DNA from: Gammaproteobacteria bacterium
GTDB lineage: Bacteria > Pseudomonadota > Gammaproteobacteria > Arenicellales > JAANXG01
Assembly (NCBI GenBank): GCA_018263405.1
Contig: JAANXG010000085.1
Coordinates: forward strand, 1-12,268
Direction: 5' to 3'
DNA: 12,268 bases
The position numbers and the translations under genes are program-made. The notes beneath the pieces were generated by a model. The model worked only from the letters and a program-made list of their open reading frames with translations. It was not told where the DNA came from and ran no database searches. This document shows, one piece after another, positions 1 to 7,262 of the stretch. Every line of letters begins with the position of its first letter. The stretch's first letter is position 1.

Positions 1-14
1 TGCTCTTCCGATCT
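1..14. other. Illumina adapter remnant at contig start
   Basis: The first 14 bases, TGCTCTTCCGATCT, are identical to the 3' end of the standard Illumina read-2 adapter. The gltB reading frame stays open and family-like up to base 15 and then stops making sense, so these bases are untrimmed library sequence and not genome. They should be removed before any homology or assembly-joining work. They also suggest that base 15 is the true end of the assembled contig. Confidence 0.9.
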
Positions 15-1384
15 ATGGGCGGTTCGAGGTAGTCCCGGTCGCCGACGCTGGTCTCCAGCGTGGTTTTGTGCACCTTCAGCCATTGCTTGTAGGGCTGCCG
101 CTTTTTCAGACGTTCGTGAATCCGTTCCGGCGACAGGAGCTCGCCGTTGCTTGTATCCACCGCGATCATCTGTCCGGGCCCCAGGCGCCCTTTGGCCTGT
201 ACGTCGGCGGCGTTGTGGTCATGGACGCCGGTTTCCGAAGCCAGGGTGATCACCCTGTCGTGGGTGATGGTGTAGCGGGCCGGCCGCAGGCCATTGCGGT
301 CCAGAACACAGGCCGCGAATCGTCCGTCGGTCATGACGATACCGGCGGGGCCGTCCCAGGGCTCCATATGCATCGAATAGAACTCGTAAAACGCCCGCAG
401 ATCCGGATCGATACTGTCGAGGTTCTGCCAGGCCGGCGGCATCATCATCCGGGTCGCCAGGAATATATCCATGCCGCCCATCACCAGAACTTCGAGCATG
501 TTGTCGACGCTGGCGGAATCCGAATCGTCCCCGGTTACCAGCGGCCGGATGGCGTCTATGTCCGGGATGAGCGGCGTGTTGAACTTGTGGCTGCGGGCGT
601 TCGCCCAGTTGCGGTTGCCCTGAATGGTATTGATCTCTCCGTTGTGGGCCAGGAGTCGAAACGGCTGGGCGAGCCGCCACTGCGGCAGGGTGTTGGTGGA
701 AAAGCGCTGATGGAATACGCACAGCGACGATTCCAATCCCGGGTCGGTGAGATCCGGGTACAACACGGGCAGCAGGCGGGGCATGACCAGCCCTTTGTAC
801 AGAACCAACCGCGACGACAGGCTGTTGACGTAAAACACCGGGTCTTCACGCCTTGCTTGTTTTTCCGCCCGTCGTCTGGCGATGAACAGCTGTCGTTCGA
901 AAGTCTCGATGTCTACGTGGGAAGCTGCATTGACGAACAACTGCTCGATGACAGGCAGCATATTCAATGCCTGTGCGCCGAGTGTGGACGTGTCTATGGG
1001 TACACGCCTCCAGCCGGCGAGCCGCAAGCCTTGACGCGCAAGTTCTTTTTCGATTAGAGACTTGGTCCGACCGGCGGTTTGCGGGTCGTTATTGAGGAAT
1101 AGGTTGCCGACGGCATAGGTGTCGCTGAGGGCGATTCCCAGCTCCGCACAGACGCGGCGGAAAAAATAGTCGGGTTTTTTCAACAGCAGGCCGCAGCCGT
1201 CACCACTTTTTCCGTCCGCCGCCACCGCACCCCTGTGGGTCATCCGCGCGAGGGCTTTCACGGCGGATTGCACCAATGCGTGACCGGCGACACCGTCCAT
1301 CTGAGCGATGAGGCCGAATCCGCAACTGTCTTTCTCGAACTGCGGGCGGTAGAGCCCTGTCGTGCAGCGGTAATCGCGTGTCAC
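15..1384 (-). CDS. gltB: Glutamate synthase (NADPH) large subunit, N-terminal part, cut by contig start
   Basis: This encodes the glutaminase end of glutamate synthase, which with the small subunit GltD turns glutamine plus 2-oxoglutarate into two glutamates. About 456 of roughly 1,500 expected codons are present; the FMN/synthase domain and the GltS helix lie beyond the contig. The class II amidotransferase (Ntn-hydrolase) domain is clear. It has KDSCGFGLIA with nucleophile Cys21 after a short propeptide, then ARMTHRGAVAADGKSGDGCG, FHQRFSTNTLPQW, LAHNGEINTIQGNRNWA, SMHMEPWDGPAG and DRNGLRPARY, all hallmark blocks of GltB. The start is GTG at 1384. An in-frame TAA lies nine codons upstream with no other usable start between, and no strong Shine-Dalgarno is seen. 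It lies 120 bp after aroB on the same strand. In Pseudomonas a damX-like gene sits between the two; here it is missing. Confidence 0.96.
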
Positions 1385-1469
1385 TGATTGATCTGTTCTG
1401 TTGCCGGATTAAAGAAGACGAGCGTGCCGGCGCCGCGGCGGATGCCTGAAGGGGTTGCTTCTATTGATC

Positions 1470-1497
1470 AGTATACAATGAATCGCGACTATGTCGT
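1470..1497 (-). promoter_or_regulatory. Possible sigma70 promoter for gltB in the aroB-gltB gap
   Basis: The 120-bp gap between aroB and gltB (1385-1504) holds no gene. On the minus strand it has ACGACA (1492-1497), a 16-base spacer and TATACT (1470-1475), about 86 bases before the gltB GTG. The -10 matches 5 of 6 consensus bases and the -35 only 4 of 6. A GC-rich self-complementary stretch around 1430-1442 follows, but it lacks a T-run and is not a convincing terminator. gltB may therefore be read both from this site and from upstream. Confidence 0.3.
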
Positions 1498-1504
1498 GCC
1501 TGAT

Positions 1505-2590
1505 TTATACCGCCATTTGAAATGCGGCCAACGTATCCCGGAGCGCCTTGAAACCGTACTCATCGCCGACGTAGGCACGGCCGGGCCTTTTCAGCAATAC
1601 CAATCGAACGCGGCCGTCGACAACTTTCTTGTCTACCGCCATATACCGTTCAAATGTGTCCGGCGTCATCTCTTTCGGCGGGTGTGTGGGCAGCCCGGTA
1701 CGCTGCAGCAGGTCTTTGATGCGCTCAACGTCACGTTCTTGCAGATCGCCGAGGCGTCGCGATAAATCCGCGGCCATCAACATGCCCACTGCGACCGCCT
1801 CGCCATGCAACCATGATTTGTATTGTGTAGCGGCTTCAATGGCATGGCCGAATGTATGTCCGAGATTTAAAAGAGCACGAATATCCGTCTCGTGTTCGTC
1901 CATGGCGACGATCTCCGCCTTGTTTCGGCATGAACGCTCAATGGCATGCGTTAAAGCCTCATGGTCGCGCCGCCGCAGCGCGTCGATGTTCGATTCGAGC
2001 CAGACAAAGAATTCCGGGTCGCGGATCAGGCCGTACTTGATGACTTCGGCCAAACCGGCGCTGAACTCATTGTCCGGTAACGTTTCCAAGGTTGCGGTGT
2101 CCGCGATGACCGCACGCGGTTGATACAATGCCCCGATCATATTCTTGCCGAGGCGGTGATTCACGGCGGTTTTGCCCCCCACGGACGAATCCACTTGGGC
2201 AAGCAGTGTGGTGGGAGCCTGTATAAACGGAATACCCCTCTGGTAACATGCTGCGGCGAACCCGGCGATATCTCCCACGACACCGCCGCCGAGGGCGATG
2301 ACCGTACACTGACGACTGCAGGGTATTTCGAGCATACGATCGAAAACATCCTCCAGAACGTCGAGGTTCTTGTAAGACTCGCCGTCCGGAATCATATGTG
2401 TGAATACGTCGAACCGCTGAAGGCCGCGGTGCAGTTTGTCCAGATACATTGGCCCCACGGTGTTATTGCTGATCACCATTACCTGCCGCCCGTCGATGTG
2501 CGGAGTCAGCAGGTCAGCGTCGGCGAGCAGGTCCGTACCGACATGGATCGGATAGGTTCGCCGTCCGAGTCGAACGGTTAGCGTTTTCAT
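1505..2590 (-). CDS. aroB: 3-dehydroquinate synthase
   Basis: This is the second step of the shikimate pathway: it cyclises DAHP to 3-dehydroquinate in the cytoplasm using NAD+ and a divalent metal. At 361 residues it has normal family length. The NAD-binding part shows ALGGGVVGDIAGFAAA (99-114), followed by APTTLLAQVDSSVGGKTAVN (125-144) and GKNMIGALYQP (148-158). The metal ligands of the family can be placed at Glu182 (GLAEVIKYG), His245 (LNLGHTFGHAIE) and His262 (LHGEAVAVGM), with His249 as the nearby active-site His. The start is ATG at 2590; MKTLTVRLGRRTYPI fits homologues. The ATG lies 2 nt from the end of an inserted 270-bp element, and no good Shine-Dalgarno is visible in the leader, which is now element sequence. 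Before the insertion the gene would have begun 2 nt after the aroK stop, implying translational coupling. Confidence 0.97.
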   Translation of the reverse strand: MKTLTVRLGRRTYPIHVGTDLLADADLLTPHIDGRQVMVISNNTVGPMYLDKLHRGLQRFDVFTHMIPDGESYKNLDVLEDVFDRMLEIPCSRQCTVIALGGGVVGDIAGFAAACYQRGIPFIQAPTTLLAQVDSSVGGKTAVNHRLGKNMIGALYQPRAVIADTATLETLPDNEFSAGLAEVIKYGLIRDPEFFVWLESNIDALRRRDHEALTHAIERSCRNKAEIVAMDEHETDIRALLNLGHTFGHAIEAATQYKSWLHGEAVAVGMLMAADLSRRLGDLQERDVERIKDLLQRTGLPTHPPKEMTPDTFERYMAVDKKVVDGRVRLVLLKRPGRAYVGDEYGFKALRDTLAAFQMAV

Positions 2591-2592
2591 AC

Positions 2593-2627
2593 CTAGTGTA
2601 CCCCGTCACTGATATTGCAACATTCAG
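2593..2627 (+). repeat. Left terminal inverted repeat of the 270-bp element
   Basis: The 35-bp end reads CTAG, TGTACCCCGTCACTGATATTG, and then an inner CAACATTCAG. It matches the reverse complement of 2828-2862 except at two inner positions (C/T and A/G). The inner TTCAG adjoins the outer stem of the hairpin module, and the same box precedes the module at the window end. Confidence 0.9.
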
Positions 2628-2723
2628 AGTGTGCCTGAGCCGCCAGTGGAAGGCGCGCTCCGCAGTGAATGGCCCAGTCCTTTACCAGGAGCGCAACGCC
2701 CCAATGGTGGCTCAGGCACGCTC
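2627..2723 (+). repeat. Hairpin module L, left half of the element
   Basis: The outer stem pairs 2627-2649 with 2701-2723: 20 of 23 positions are Watson-Crick pairs, two are G-T wobbles and one is a mismatch. Inside it is AAGGC (2650-2654), the inner stem GCGCTC (2655-2660) paired perfectly with GAGCGC (2689-2694), a loop containing GAATGGC, and AACGCC (2695-2700). The core aligns with the module at 12197-12246, although the outer stems are unrelated in sequence. Confidence 0.85.
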
Positions 2724-2730
2724 CCTTCGG

Positions 2731-2828
2731 GCGGCCCGGGAAGCGGTCCTCCGCAGCGTTATGTCTGTTGAGAAGGGCGCGCCATTCCCGGCGAGACAGG
2801 CCTTGCGGCTCACCGCTTTCCGGGCCGC
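2731..2828 (-). repeat. Hairpin module R, right half of the element, inverted
   Basis: Read on the minus strand, this module follows the CGTTCAG box. Its outer stem pairs 2731-2747 with 2812-2828 (GCGGCCCGG then AAGCGGT, one wobble). A three-base internal loop and a further 4-bp CCGC/GCGG stem come next. The core occupies 2755-2804 and starts AAGGC. The inner stem is CTGTCT (2794-2799) against AGACAT (2761-2766), five of six pairs. The loop holds GGGAATGGCGCGCCC. By hand count 37 of 50 core bases equal those of the window-end copy, and 8 of the 13 differences lie in the inner stem. Confidence 0.85.
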
Positions 2829-2862
2829 TGAACGTTACAATATCAGTGACGGGGTACACTAG
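2828..2862 (-). repeat. Right terminal inverted repeat of the 270-bp element
   Basis: This is the mirror of 2593-2627. Its terminal CTAG (2859-2862) includes the aroK stop codon: the minus strand reads CTC TAG and then enters the element. The GTG formed by the next bases (2857-2859) overlaps that stop by one base and opens an 88-codon frame through the whole element. Confidence 0.9.
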
Positions 2863-3371
2863 AGGGTTTGCAGCTTGCGGGCGATTTGTTTCGCCGCCTG
2901 CCCGCTCGACAATTGATTCGTGTTGACGATCAAATCCGCTTCCTGGCGGTATAAGGGCTCGCGGACCTCCAATAAGAATTGGAGTGCCGCACGGCGATCC
3001 TGCGTTTCGAGTAGCGGTCTGTGTTTGCTTGCCTTCGTGCGCTCGAGTTGCGATTCAACAGAGGCGCAAAGGTAAACGACGACACCGCTTTTTCTCAACG
3101 CCTTCCGATTCCTCTCCCGGAGTACCGCCCCGCCGCCGGTTGCCAGCACGATGCCGTTGAGCGCGGTCAGCTCGGCGATCATTTTCTCCTCCCTGTCGCG
3201 GAATCCCGCTTCACCTTCGACGTCGAAGATCAGGCCGATGCTTGCGCCGGTGCGGTTTTCGATTTCCAGATCCGAATCGATGAACTTCAACTGGAGACGT
3301 TTGGCGAGTTGCTTGCCGATGGTCGTTTTCCCCACCGCCATGGGCCCGATCAGAAACACGTTCGAGGACAT
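2859..3371 (-). CDS. aroK: Shikimate kinase
   Basis: This enzyme phosphorylates shikimate at the 3-hydroxyl with ATP in the cytoplasm. It has 170 residues, normal for AroK/AroL. The P-loop is GPMAVGKTT (9-17; Lys15 binds phosphate). The usual GPMGAGKS is altered to Ala-Val in the middle, but the GxxxxGKT pattern is intact. Shikimate-binding residues are visible as Asp34 in DSD (32-34), Arg58 in FRDRE, the GGG of ATGGGAV (79-81), and Arg137 in REPLYR. The lid arginine is Arg118 in HRPLL. The start is ATG at 3371; no clear Shine-Dalgarno precedes it. It lies 67 nt after the pilQ stop, in the conserved pilQ-aroK-aroB order. Its TAG is supplied by the CTAG at the edge of the 270-bp element, and the C-terminus RKLQTL looks natural, so the protein is not truncated. 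Confidence 0.97.
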   Translation of the reverse strand: MSSNVFLIGPMAVGKTTIGKQLAKRLQLKFIDSDLEIENRTGASIGLIFDVEGEAGFRDREEKMIAELTALNGIVLATGGGAVLRERNRKALRKSGVVVYLCASVESQLERTKASKHRPLLETQDRRAALQFLLEVREPLYRQEADLIVNTNQLSSGQAAKQIARKLQTL

Positions 3372-3399
3372 GCATGTATATTAACCCATAAGGGAAATG

Positions 3400-3412
3400 C
3401 CGGTTTGACCGG
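3400..3412 (-). other. Small hairpin in the pilQ-aroK gap
   Basis: The 67-nt gap between pilQ and aroK (3372-3438) contains CCGGT, a three-base loop and ACCGG on the minus strand, a perfect 5-bp hairpin. No T-run follows, so it is weak as a terminator. It could be an mRNA processing or stability element, or chance. No gene is seen in the gap. Confidence 0.25.
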
Positions 3413-3438
3413 AGGTAGCTTCTCAAAAAGTCCGTGCA

Positions 3439-6033
3439 CTACCCGACCGGCAGGTATGCGGGATCCAGGGAGCCGATATTTAACGCCGGGTTGACGATTC
3501 TGGGCGTCAGAAAGATCAGTAATTCCGTCCGGTTGTCCTGTTTCGCTTTGGTGCGAAACAAAACACCGAGAACGGGGATATCTCCAAGAAACGGCACCTT
3601 CGTTACGTTCGTGGATTGATCTTGTTGATAGATACCACCGATCACGGCGGTCTCGCCGTTTTCCAGCAAGACCTGGGTATTGATCTGTTTGGTGTTGATA
3701 GTCGGGTCCGTCGCTGAAACAAAGGAGTCCTGGGTAACGAACACATCCATCACAACGCGGTCATCCGGAGTAATTTGCGGTGTTACGGTGAGACTCAACA
3801 CGGCCTTCTTGGTCACGACACTGCCGACGCCGAGCGTGCTGGTTGTAAAAATCCGCTCCTGGCCTTGCTCGATGTGTGCTTCCTGCTGATTCGAGGTGAT
3901 CAACCTCGGGCTCGCGATCACCTTGCCTTTACCCTCGGCTTCAAGGGCTGAAATCTCGAGCTGGATCAGGCTGGCAATGCCCGCCCCCGCTTTGAAGATC
4001 TCGAAGGCGTAAGAAGCGGCCGGATTGTTATTGATGCCGGTAGCCGGTAGATTGACGCCAAGCCCGTCTGGCGTGGTGCCAAACGAGGGCGCGCCGGGAT
4101 CGCCGGTCAGGGAATCACTGGTGGTGGCGGCGCCTTCCAGGGTACCGCTGCCGATTACATCGGCGCCGCCGAGAAGTTCGGACTGCTGTACCACCCGCTG
4201 GAATCCAAGGCGGGCTCCCAGGTTGCGGCTGAAGCTGTCCGTTGCCTCGACAATACGGGTTTCGATCAGCACCTGTTGCACGGGCTTGTCGAGCTTGGCG
4301 ATCAGCTCGCGTACCTGAGAAATCTTGGAGGGTGTATCCTGAATGAGAATGGAATTTGTGCGTTCGTCCACGGTGACATTGCCGCGCGGGCTCAGCAGCG
4401 AGTTACTCTCCGTTTCGACCTTGCTGATATTCACGCTGCCGAACAGCGATTGCTGGACACCGGTGTCTACGGCTTTGACGGATTTGAGAATCTCCGCGAT
4501 ATCGGAGGCTTTGGCATAGTTGACCTGTATCAACTCTGAAGTCAGGGGTTGCAGTTCGCCTCTTTGTTTTTGCGATTCGAGCTGCTGGCGCTCTCTTTCG
4601 GCGATTTCCCCCGCCGGAGCGACCCAGACCACGTTGCCGGAGCGCCTCATCCCCAGGCCGCGGGTCTGCAGAATGATGTCCAGGGCCTGATCCCACGGCA
4701 CGTCTTTCAGTCTCAGTGTCAAGGTACCGGTGACGGAATCGCTCGTAACGAAGTTTAGGCCGGTAAAATCGGCGATAACCTGCAAAGCGGCCCTGACGTT
4801 GATTTGCTGGAAATTGAGCGACAATCGTTCACCCGAATAGCCGAACTCATCCTTTTCTTTCTCTTCTTCCACCTCCACGACCGGGGTTACGTCGATGTTG
4901 AACACGTTCCCGGATTGATACGCGAGATGCTGGTAGTTACCTTGCGGGGTGACGACCATACGTACGGTATTGGCCTCCTGGAAGGTGTCGATGGTCCGCA
5001 CGGGTGTGGCGAAGTCGACCACGTCGAGTCGTTGTTCCAGCTCATCGTCGATTTCCGTGTTTAGAAAATCGATGATGATCTCACCGGTTTGCTCCCGGAC
5101 GTCGACTCCTATCTCGGGGCCCGAGAGTTGGACCGTAATGCGCCCACCGCCTTCCCGGCTTCTTCGGAAATCGATGTGTTCTATGCTGTGCCTGGCAGCG
5201 GACTTTTTGGCAAAAGGCTCGGGTTCTGTCCTCTCTACGCGTGCCGACTCGGTATCCGGATTCTGTATGACAAAAACGATGCCGTTATCCGTGATCCGAG
5301 TATCGTAAGGGACCGACCGGACGAGGTTGAATACCACGCGTGTGCGGTCCTCGGTTTGTACAGTAGTAATCGATTCGACGGCGCCCACTCCGACTTTTGT
5401 CACTGGGGAATCCATTGCGCTGCGAGTGTGGAAAAAATCGAAAGCCAGCCTTGGGGGATTATTGGTCGAGAAATGACCAGGTTGCTCGGGTGGCCTAGAC
5501 ATGGAAAGGTTAACCTGTACGCGCCCGCCGGGCAGTGCTGAGAATTTAATGCTATTGAGTTCGTTGGCGCCGGACTCAGGCGCCATGCCCGACGAGTGTG
5601 CAGAGTCGTCTTGTTGCGTTTCGCTCGCCGACGAAGCGGTGCCCGCGGCTTTGCCGGCCCGGGCAATAACGTCTAAACCTCCCTTTGTTTTTTTCACCTC
5701 AAGATGTCCCGGTTGCGTTAACAACAGATCCACGCGGACCGATTGTCCGCCCGCCGCGACAAACGGCAAGACGCTTTTCACCATGCCTCTGCCCGAAATA
5801 TCCGAGACCCCTTCGCTCAGTCGGGTGTCCGATAGCACAATGCGCAGCCGTGTACCCTCGTCAAGGGACGTGATTCGATGTTCCGTCGGTTCGTTCAGTT
5901 CCAATGCCAATGTTTCAGTCGACACGCCGCTTTTCCATTCGAGGTTTACGAGTTCGGCGGCCCAGAGTTGCTGGCACAGAAGCCACATGCTCAATAGCAC
6001 GAATGTGGAGCGTATGCTCCGGATGTGGTTCAT
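3439..6033 (-). CDS. pilQ: Type IV pilus secretin PilQ
   Basis: This is the outer-membrane channel through which the pilus passes, assembled as a large ring. The signal peptide covers about residues 1-25 (Arg-containing N-terminus, FVLLSMWLLC core, cleavage near LWA-AE). Two AMIN-type peptidoglycan-binding beta domains follow at about 27-125 and 158-258. A third region with the same pattern spans about 283-383, ending in VFNIDVTP. After an acidic linker (EVEEEKEKDE) come the secretin N0/STN domain (402-475) and N1 domain (497-585, with VDERTNSILIQD). The secretin core is about 588-850, with GKGKVIASPRLITSNQQEAH, VLLENGETAVIGGIY, VPFLGDIPVLGVLF and LLIFLTPRIV. At 864 residues it is longer than the roughly 714 of P. 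aeruginosa PilQ; the extra N-terminal region and a Gly/Ser-rich stretch (620-675) account for this. ATG at 6033 follows AGAGAGA. The pilP-pilQ gap is 64 nt and contains TAGACCAT twice. Confidence 0.98.
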   Translation of the reverse strand: MNHIRSIRSTFVLLSMWLLCQQLWAAELVNLEWKSGVSTETLALELNEPTEHRITSLDEGTRLRIVLSDTRLSEGVSDISGRGMVKSVLPFVAAGGQSVRVDLLLTQPGHLEVKKTKGGLDVIARAGKAAGTASSASETQQDDSAHSSGMAPESGANELNSIKFSALPGGRVQVNLSMSRPPEQPGHFSTNNPPRLAFDFFHTRSAMDSPVTKVGVGAVESITTVQTEDRTRVVFNLVRSVPYDTRITDNGIVFVIQNPDTESARVERTEPEPFAKKSAARHSIEHIDFRRSREGGGRITVQLSGPEIGVDVREQTGEIIIDFLNTEIDDELEQRLDVVDFATPVRTIDTFQEANTVRMVVTPQGNYQHLAYQSGNVFNIDVTPVVEVEEEKEKDEFGYSGERLSLNFQQINVRAALQVIADFTGLNFVTSDSVTGTLTLRLKDVPWDQALDIILQTRGLGMRRSGNVVWVAPAGEIAERERQQLESQKQRGELQPLTSELIQVNYAKASDIAEILKSVKAVDTGVQQSLFGSVNISKVETESNSLLSPRGNVTVDERTNSILIQDTPSKISQVRELIAKLDKPVQQVLIETRIVEATDSFSRNLGARLGFQRVVQQSELLGGADVIGSGTLEGAATTSDSLTGDPGAPSFGTTPDGLGVNLPATGINNNPAASYAFEIFKAGAGIASLIQLEISALEAEGKGKVIASPRLITSNQQEAHIEQGQERIFTTSTLGVGSVVTKKAVLSLTVTPQITPDDRVVMDVFVTQDSFVSATDPTINTKQINTQVLLENGETAVIGGIYQQDQSTNVTKVPFLGDIPVLGVLFRTKAKQDNRTELLIFLTPRIVNPALNIGSLDPAYLPVG

Positions 6034-6097
6034 TTTCTCTCTCTTCAGCCTAGGGTATTTCCGAACATCTGTTTCTTGTATGGTCTACTTCCATGGT

Positions 6098-6619
6098 CTA
6101 TTTCGTAACAATAGCAAGCGTCGATTTGCGCTCCATCCAGCCCCCGTCGACATCCGGAACAAGTTCCTTGATTTCCACCTGCGTTTCTTTAACGTCGGTA
6201 ATTTTGCCGTAGTTCTGCCCTAGATAATTGTCTTCGCCCGCGCGGTGAACGGTTCCGTCGGGCGCACGAATTATCGCCCAGGATGCCTCATCGTTACTCA
6301 AGGTGCCGACCATGCTGAGGGCATCGAGGGGAAACTGTTCCAGCGGTTCTTTGCGCCGAGTGGGGTCGGGGGCGGGTCCTTCCTTCCGTGAAGGGCGCCG
6401 TTGAATGAGGTTTTCCTGGGAAAACGGATCCACGAGTTCCGCTGCCGTGTATGTAAAGGTCGGGTTGGGTCGTAACCGCGGCAGCGGCTCGATCCGCGGC
6501 TTGCGATCTTTGTGCGCATTGGCGACGAACGACTCCAGGTCCTGCATTGACCTGTCGGCGCAACCCGACACGGCCAGTAAAAACGCGGCCAGAGGAAATG
6601 TGCTGATCTTGGATAACAT
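6098..6619 (-). CDS. pilP: Type IV pilus assembly lipoprotein PilP
   Basis: PilP is a periplasmic lipoprotein that ties the PilN/PilO pair in the inner membrane to the N0 domain of the PilQ secretin. It has 173 residues, typical. The N-terminus carries a lipoprotein signal with lipobox AVSGC, lipidated Cys20 and Ala-Asp after it. A flexible, Pro- and Arg-rich linker follows to about residue 95. The conserved beta-sandwich core begins near FPLDALSMVGTL and includes EASWAIIRAPDGTVHRAGEDNYLG and GKITDV. The ATG at 6619 overlaps the pilO stop as TAATG, a one-base overlap typical of translational coupling. Confidence 0.97.
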   Translation of the reverse strand: MLSKISTFPLAAFLLAVSGCADRSMQDLESFVANAHKDRKPRIEPLPRLRPNPTFTYTAAELVDPFSQENLIQRRPSRKEGPAPDPTRRKEPLEQFPLDALSMVGTLSNDEASWAIIRAPDGTVHRAGEDNYLGQNYGKITDVKETQVEIKELVPDVDGGWMERKSTLAIVTK

Positions 6620-7257
6620 TAGTCGCGCGTTGTGCGGGTTTTTTTCGATTTGGATGCCTGCCGTTGGGCGATCTGGTCTTCATCGAGATAATGGTAAGTC
6701 TTGGCTACAGCCGACATCGTCAGTCTGTCGTCACCCGATGGCGAGAGCACCAGGTCGTCTATTGTCACAATTCGCGGCAACGCCGCAACGTCGCTGACGA
6801 ATTCGCCCAGTTGGTGGTAAGTACCTTTCACTTTGATGTTAACCGGCAGTTCCGCGTAGAAATCCGCGACGCGTTTGTTTTTGGGCTGGAACTGGTCGAA
6901 CTGCAATCCTCGCCCAATGCCGGTCTGGGTAATATCAATGAGCAATTCCGGAACCTCGGTTTTGTTTGGTAGCTGCCTCAGCATCACACCAAACCGCTCG
7001 CGCATTTCAACCATTTGCTGTTTATAGGCCTCAAGATTTATCGCCAACGCCTTTTTCTCCATGAAGTCATCTTTCAGCGTCGATTCTCGTAGTTCGGCTT
7101 TCTCGAGTTCCGCCAGTTGGTCTTTAACGACAAACCAATATCCACCCAATAGAATCAGCACGGACATGATCGCTGTGCCGCCGATCCTCGCACTGCGCGG
7201 CCATCCGGCAATGTCGTTGAAGTCCAAGCCCCGAATGTCGTCCAGTGTCAGCGCCAT
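6619..7257 (-). CDS. pilO: Type IV pilus inner membrane protein PilO
   Basis: PilO is a bitopic inner-membrane protein that dimerises with PilN and contacts PilP. It has 212 residues. A cytoplasmic N-terminus (1-25) containing LDDIRGLDFNDIAGWP is typical of PilO. One transmembrane helix covers about 27-44 (TAIMSVLILLGGYWFVV), followed by a charged coiled coil (about 46-95). The periplasmic ferredoxin-like domain includes LPNKTEVPELLIDITQTG and LPVNIKVKGTYHQLGEFVS. The C-terminus is a basic tail (ASKSKKTRTTRD). The ATG at 7257 lies 5 nt after the pilN stop, and AAGG of the junction can act as ribosome-binding site. Confidence 0.97.
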   Translation of the reverse strand: MALTLDDIRGLDFNDIAGWPRSARIGGTAIMSVLILLGGYWFVVKDQLAELEKAELRESTLKDDFMEKKALAINLEAYKQQMVEMRERFGVMLRQLPNKTEVPELLIDITQTGIGRGLQFDQFQPKNKRVADFYAELPVNIKVKGTYHQLGEFVSDVAALPRIVTIDDLVLSPSGDDRLTMSAVAKTYHYLDEDQIAQRQASKSKKTRTTRD

Positions 7258-7262
7258 CAGCC

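Larger units (their letters stand above)
2593..2862. mobile_element. 270-bp MITE-like palindromic element at the aroK/aroB junction
   Basis: The element is bounded by 35-bp inverted repeats (33 of 35 matching, the outer 25 perfect) that begin CTAGTGTACCCC. It holds two hairpin modules in opposite orientation, joined by the 6-base linker CCTTCG (2724-2729), and encodes no transposase. CTAG is present at both ends. Because CTAG is palindromic it may be a 4-bp target duplication or the tip of the repeats. Collapsing the two copies gives an uninterrupted aroK stop TAG, two bases (GT) and the aroB ATG, so the insertion appears to leave both genes whole. Small size, terminal repeats and lack of a transposase fit a miniature element moved by a transposase elsewhere. 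A YTAR-type target recalls the IS5 group, but that assignment is a guess. Confidence 0.8.

Noticed and set aside
68..1057. Long plus-strand frame opposite gltB
   Set aside because: The minus strand encodes a clear GltB amidotransferase domain over the same bases. The plus-strand product has no recognisable features and is a shadow of high-GC coding sequence.
1425..1445. Terminator between aroB and gltB
   Set aside because: The GC-rich self-complementary stretch has no following T-run and sits close to the gltB start, so it is not a convincing terminator.
2593..2862. Two 88-codon frames across the element as ordinary protein genes
   Set aside because: Both strands are open with mirrored ends because of the terminal repeats, and the sequence is dominated by hairpins. 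Neither product looks like a known protein. The minus-strand frame is kept only as a possible coupling leader.
2593..2862. Integron attC site or cassette
   Set aside because: The hairpins and covarying stems recall attC sites, but there is no GTTRRRY/RYYYAAC core pair and no integrase. The two modules face each other instead of flanking a gene cassette.
6066..6100. Direct repeat TAGACCAT in the pilP-pilQ gap as an operator
   Set aside because: There are only two 8-base copies, one overlapping the pilP stop codon, with no nearby promoter. This is too little to call.
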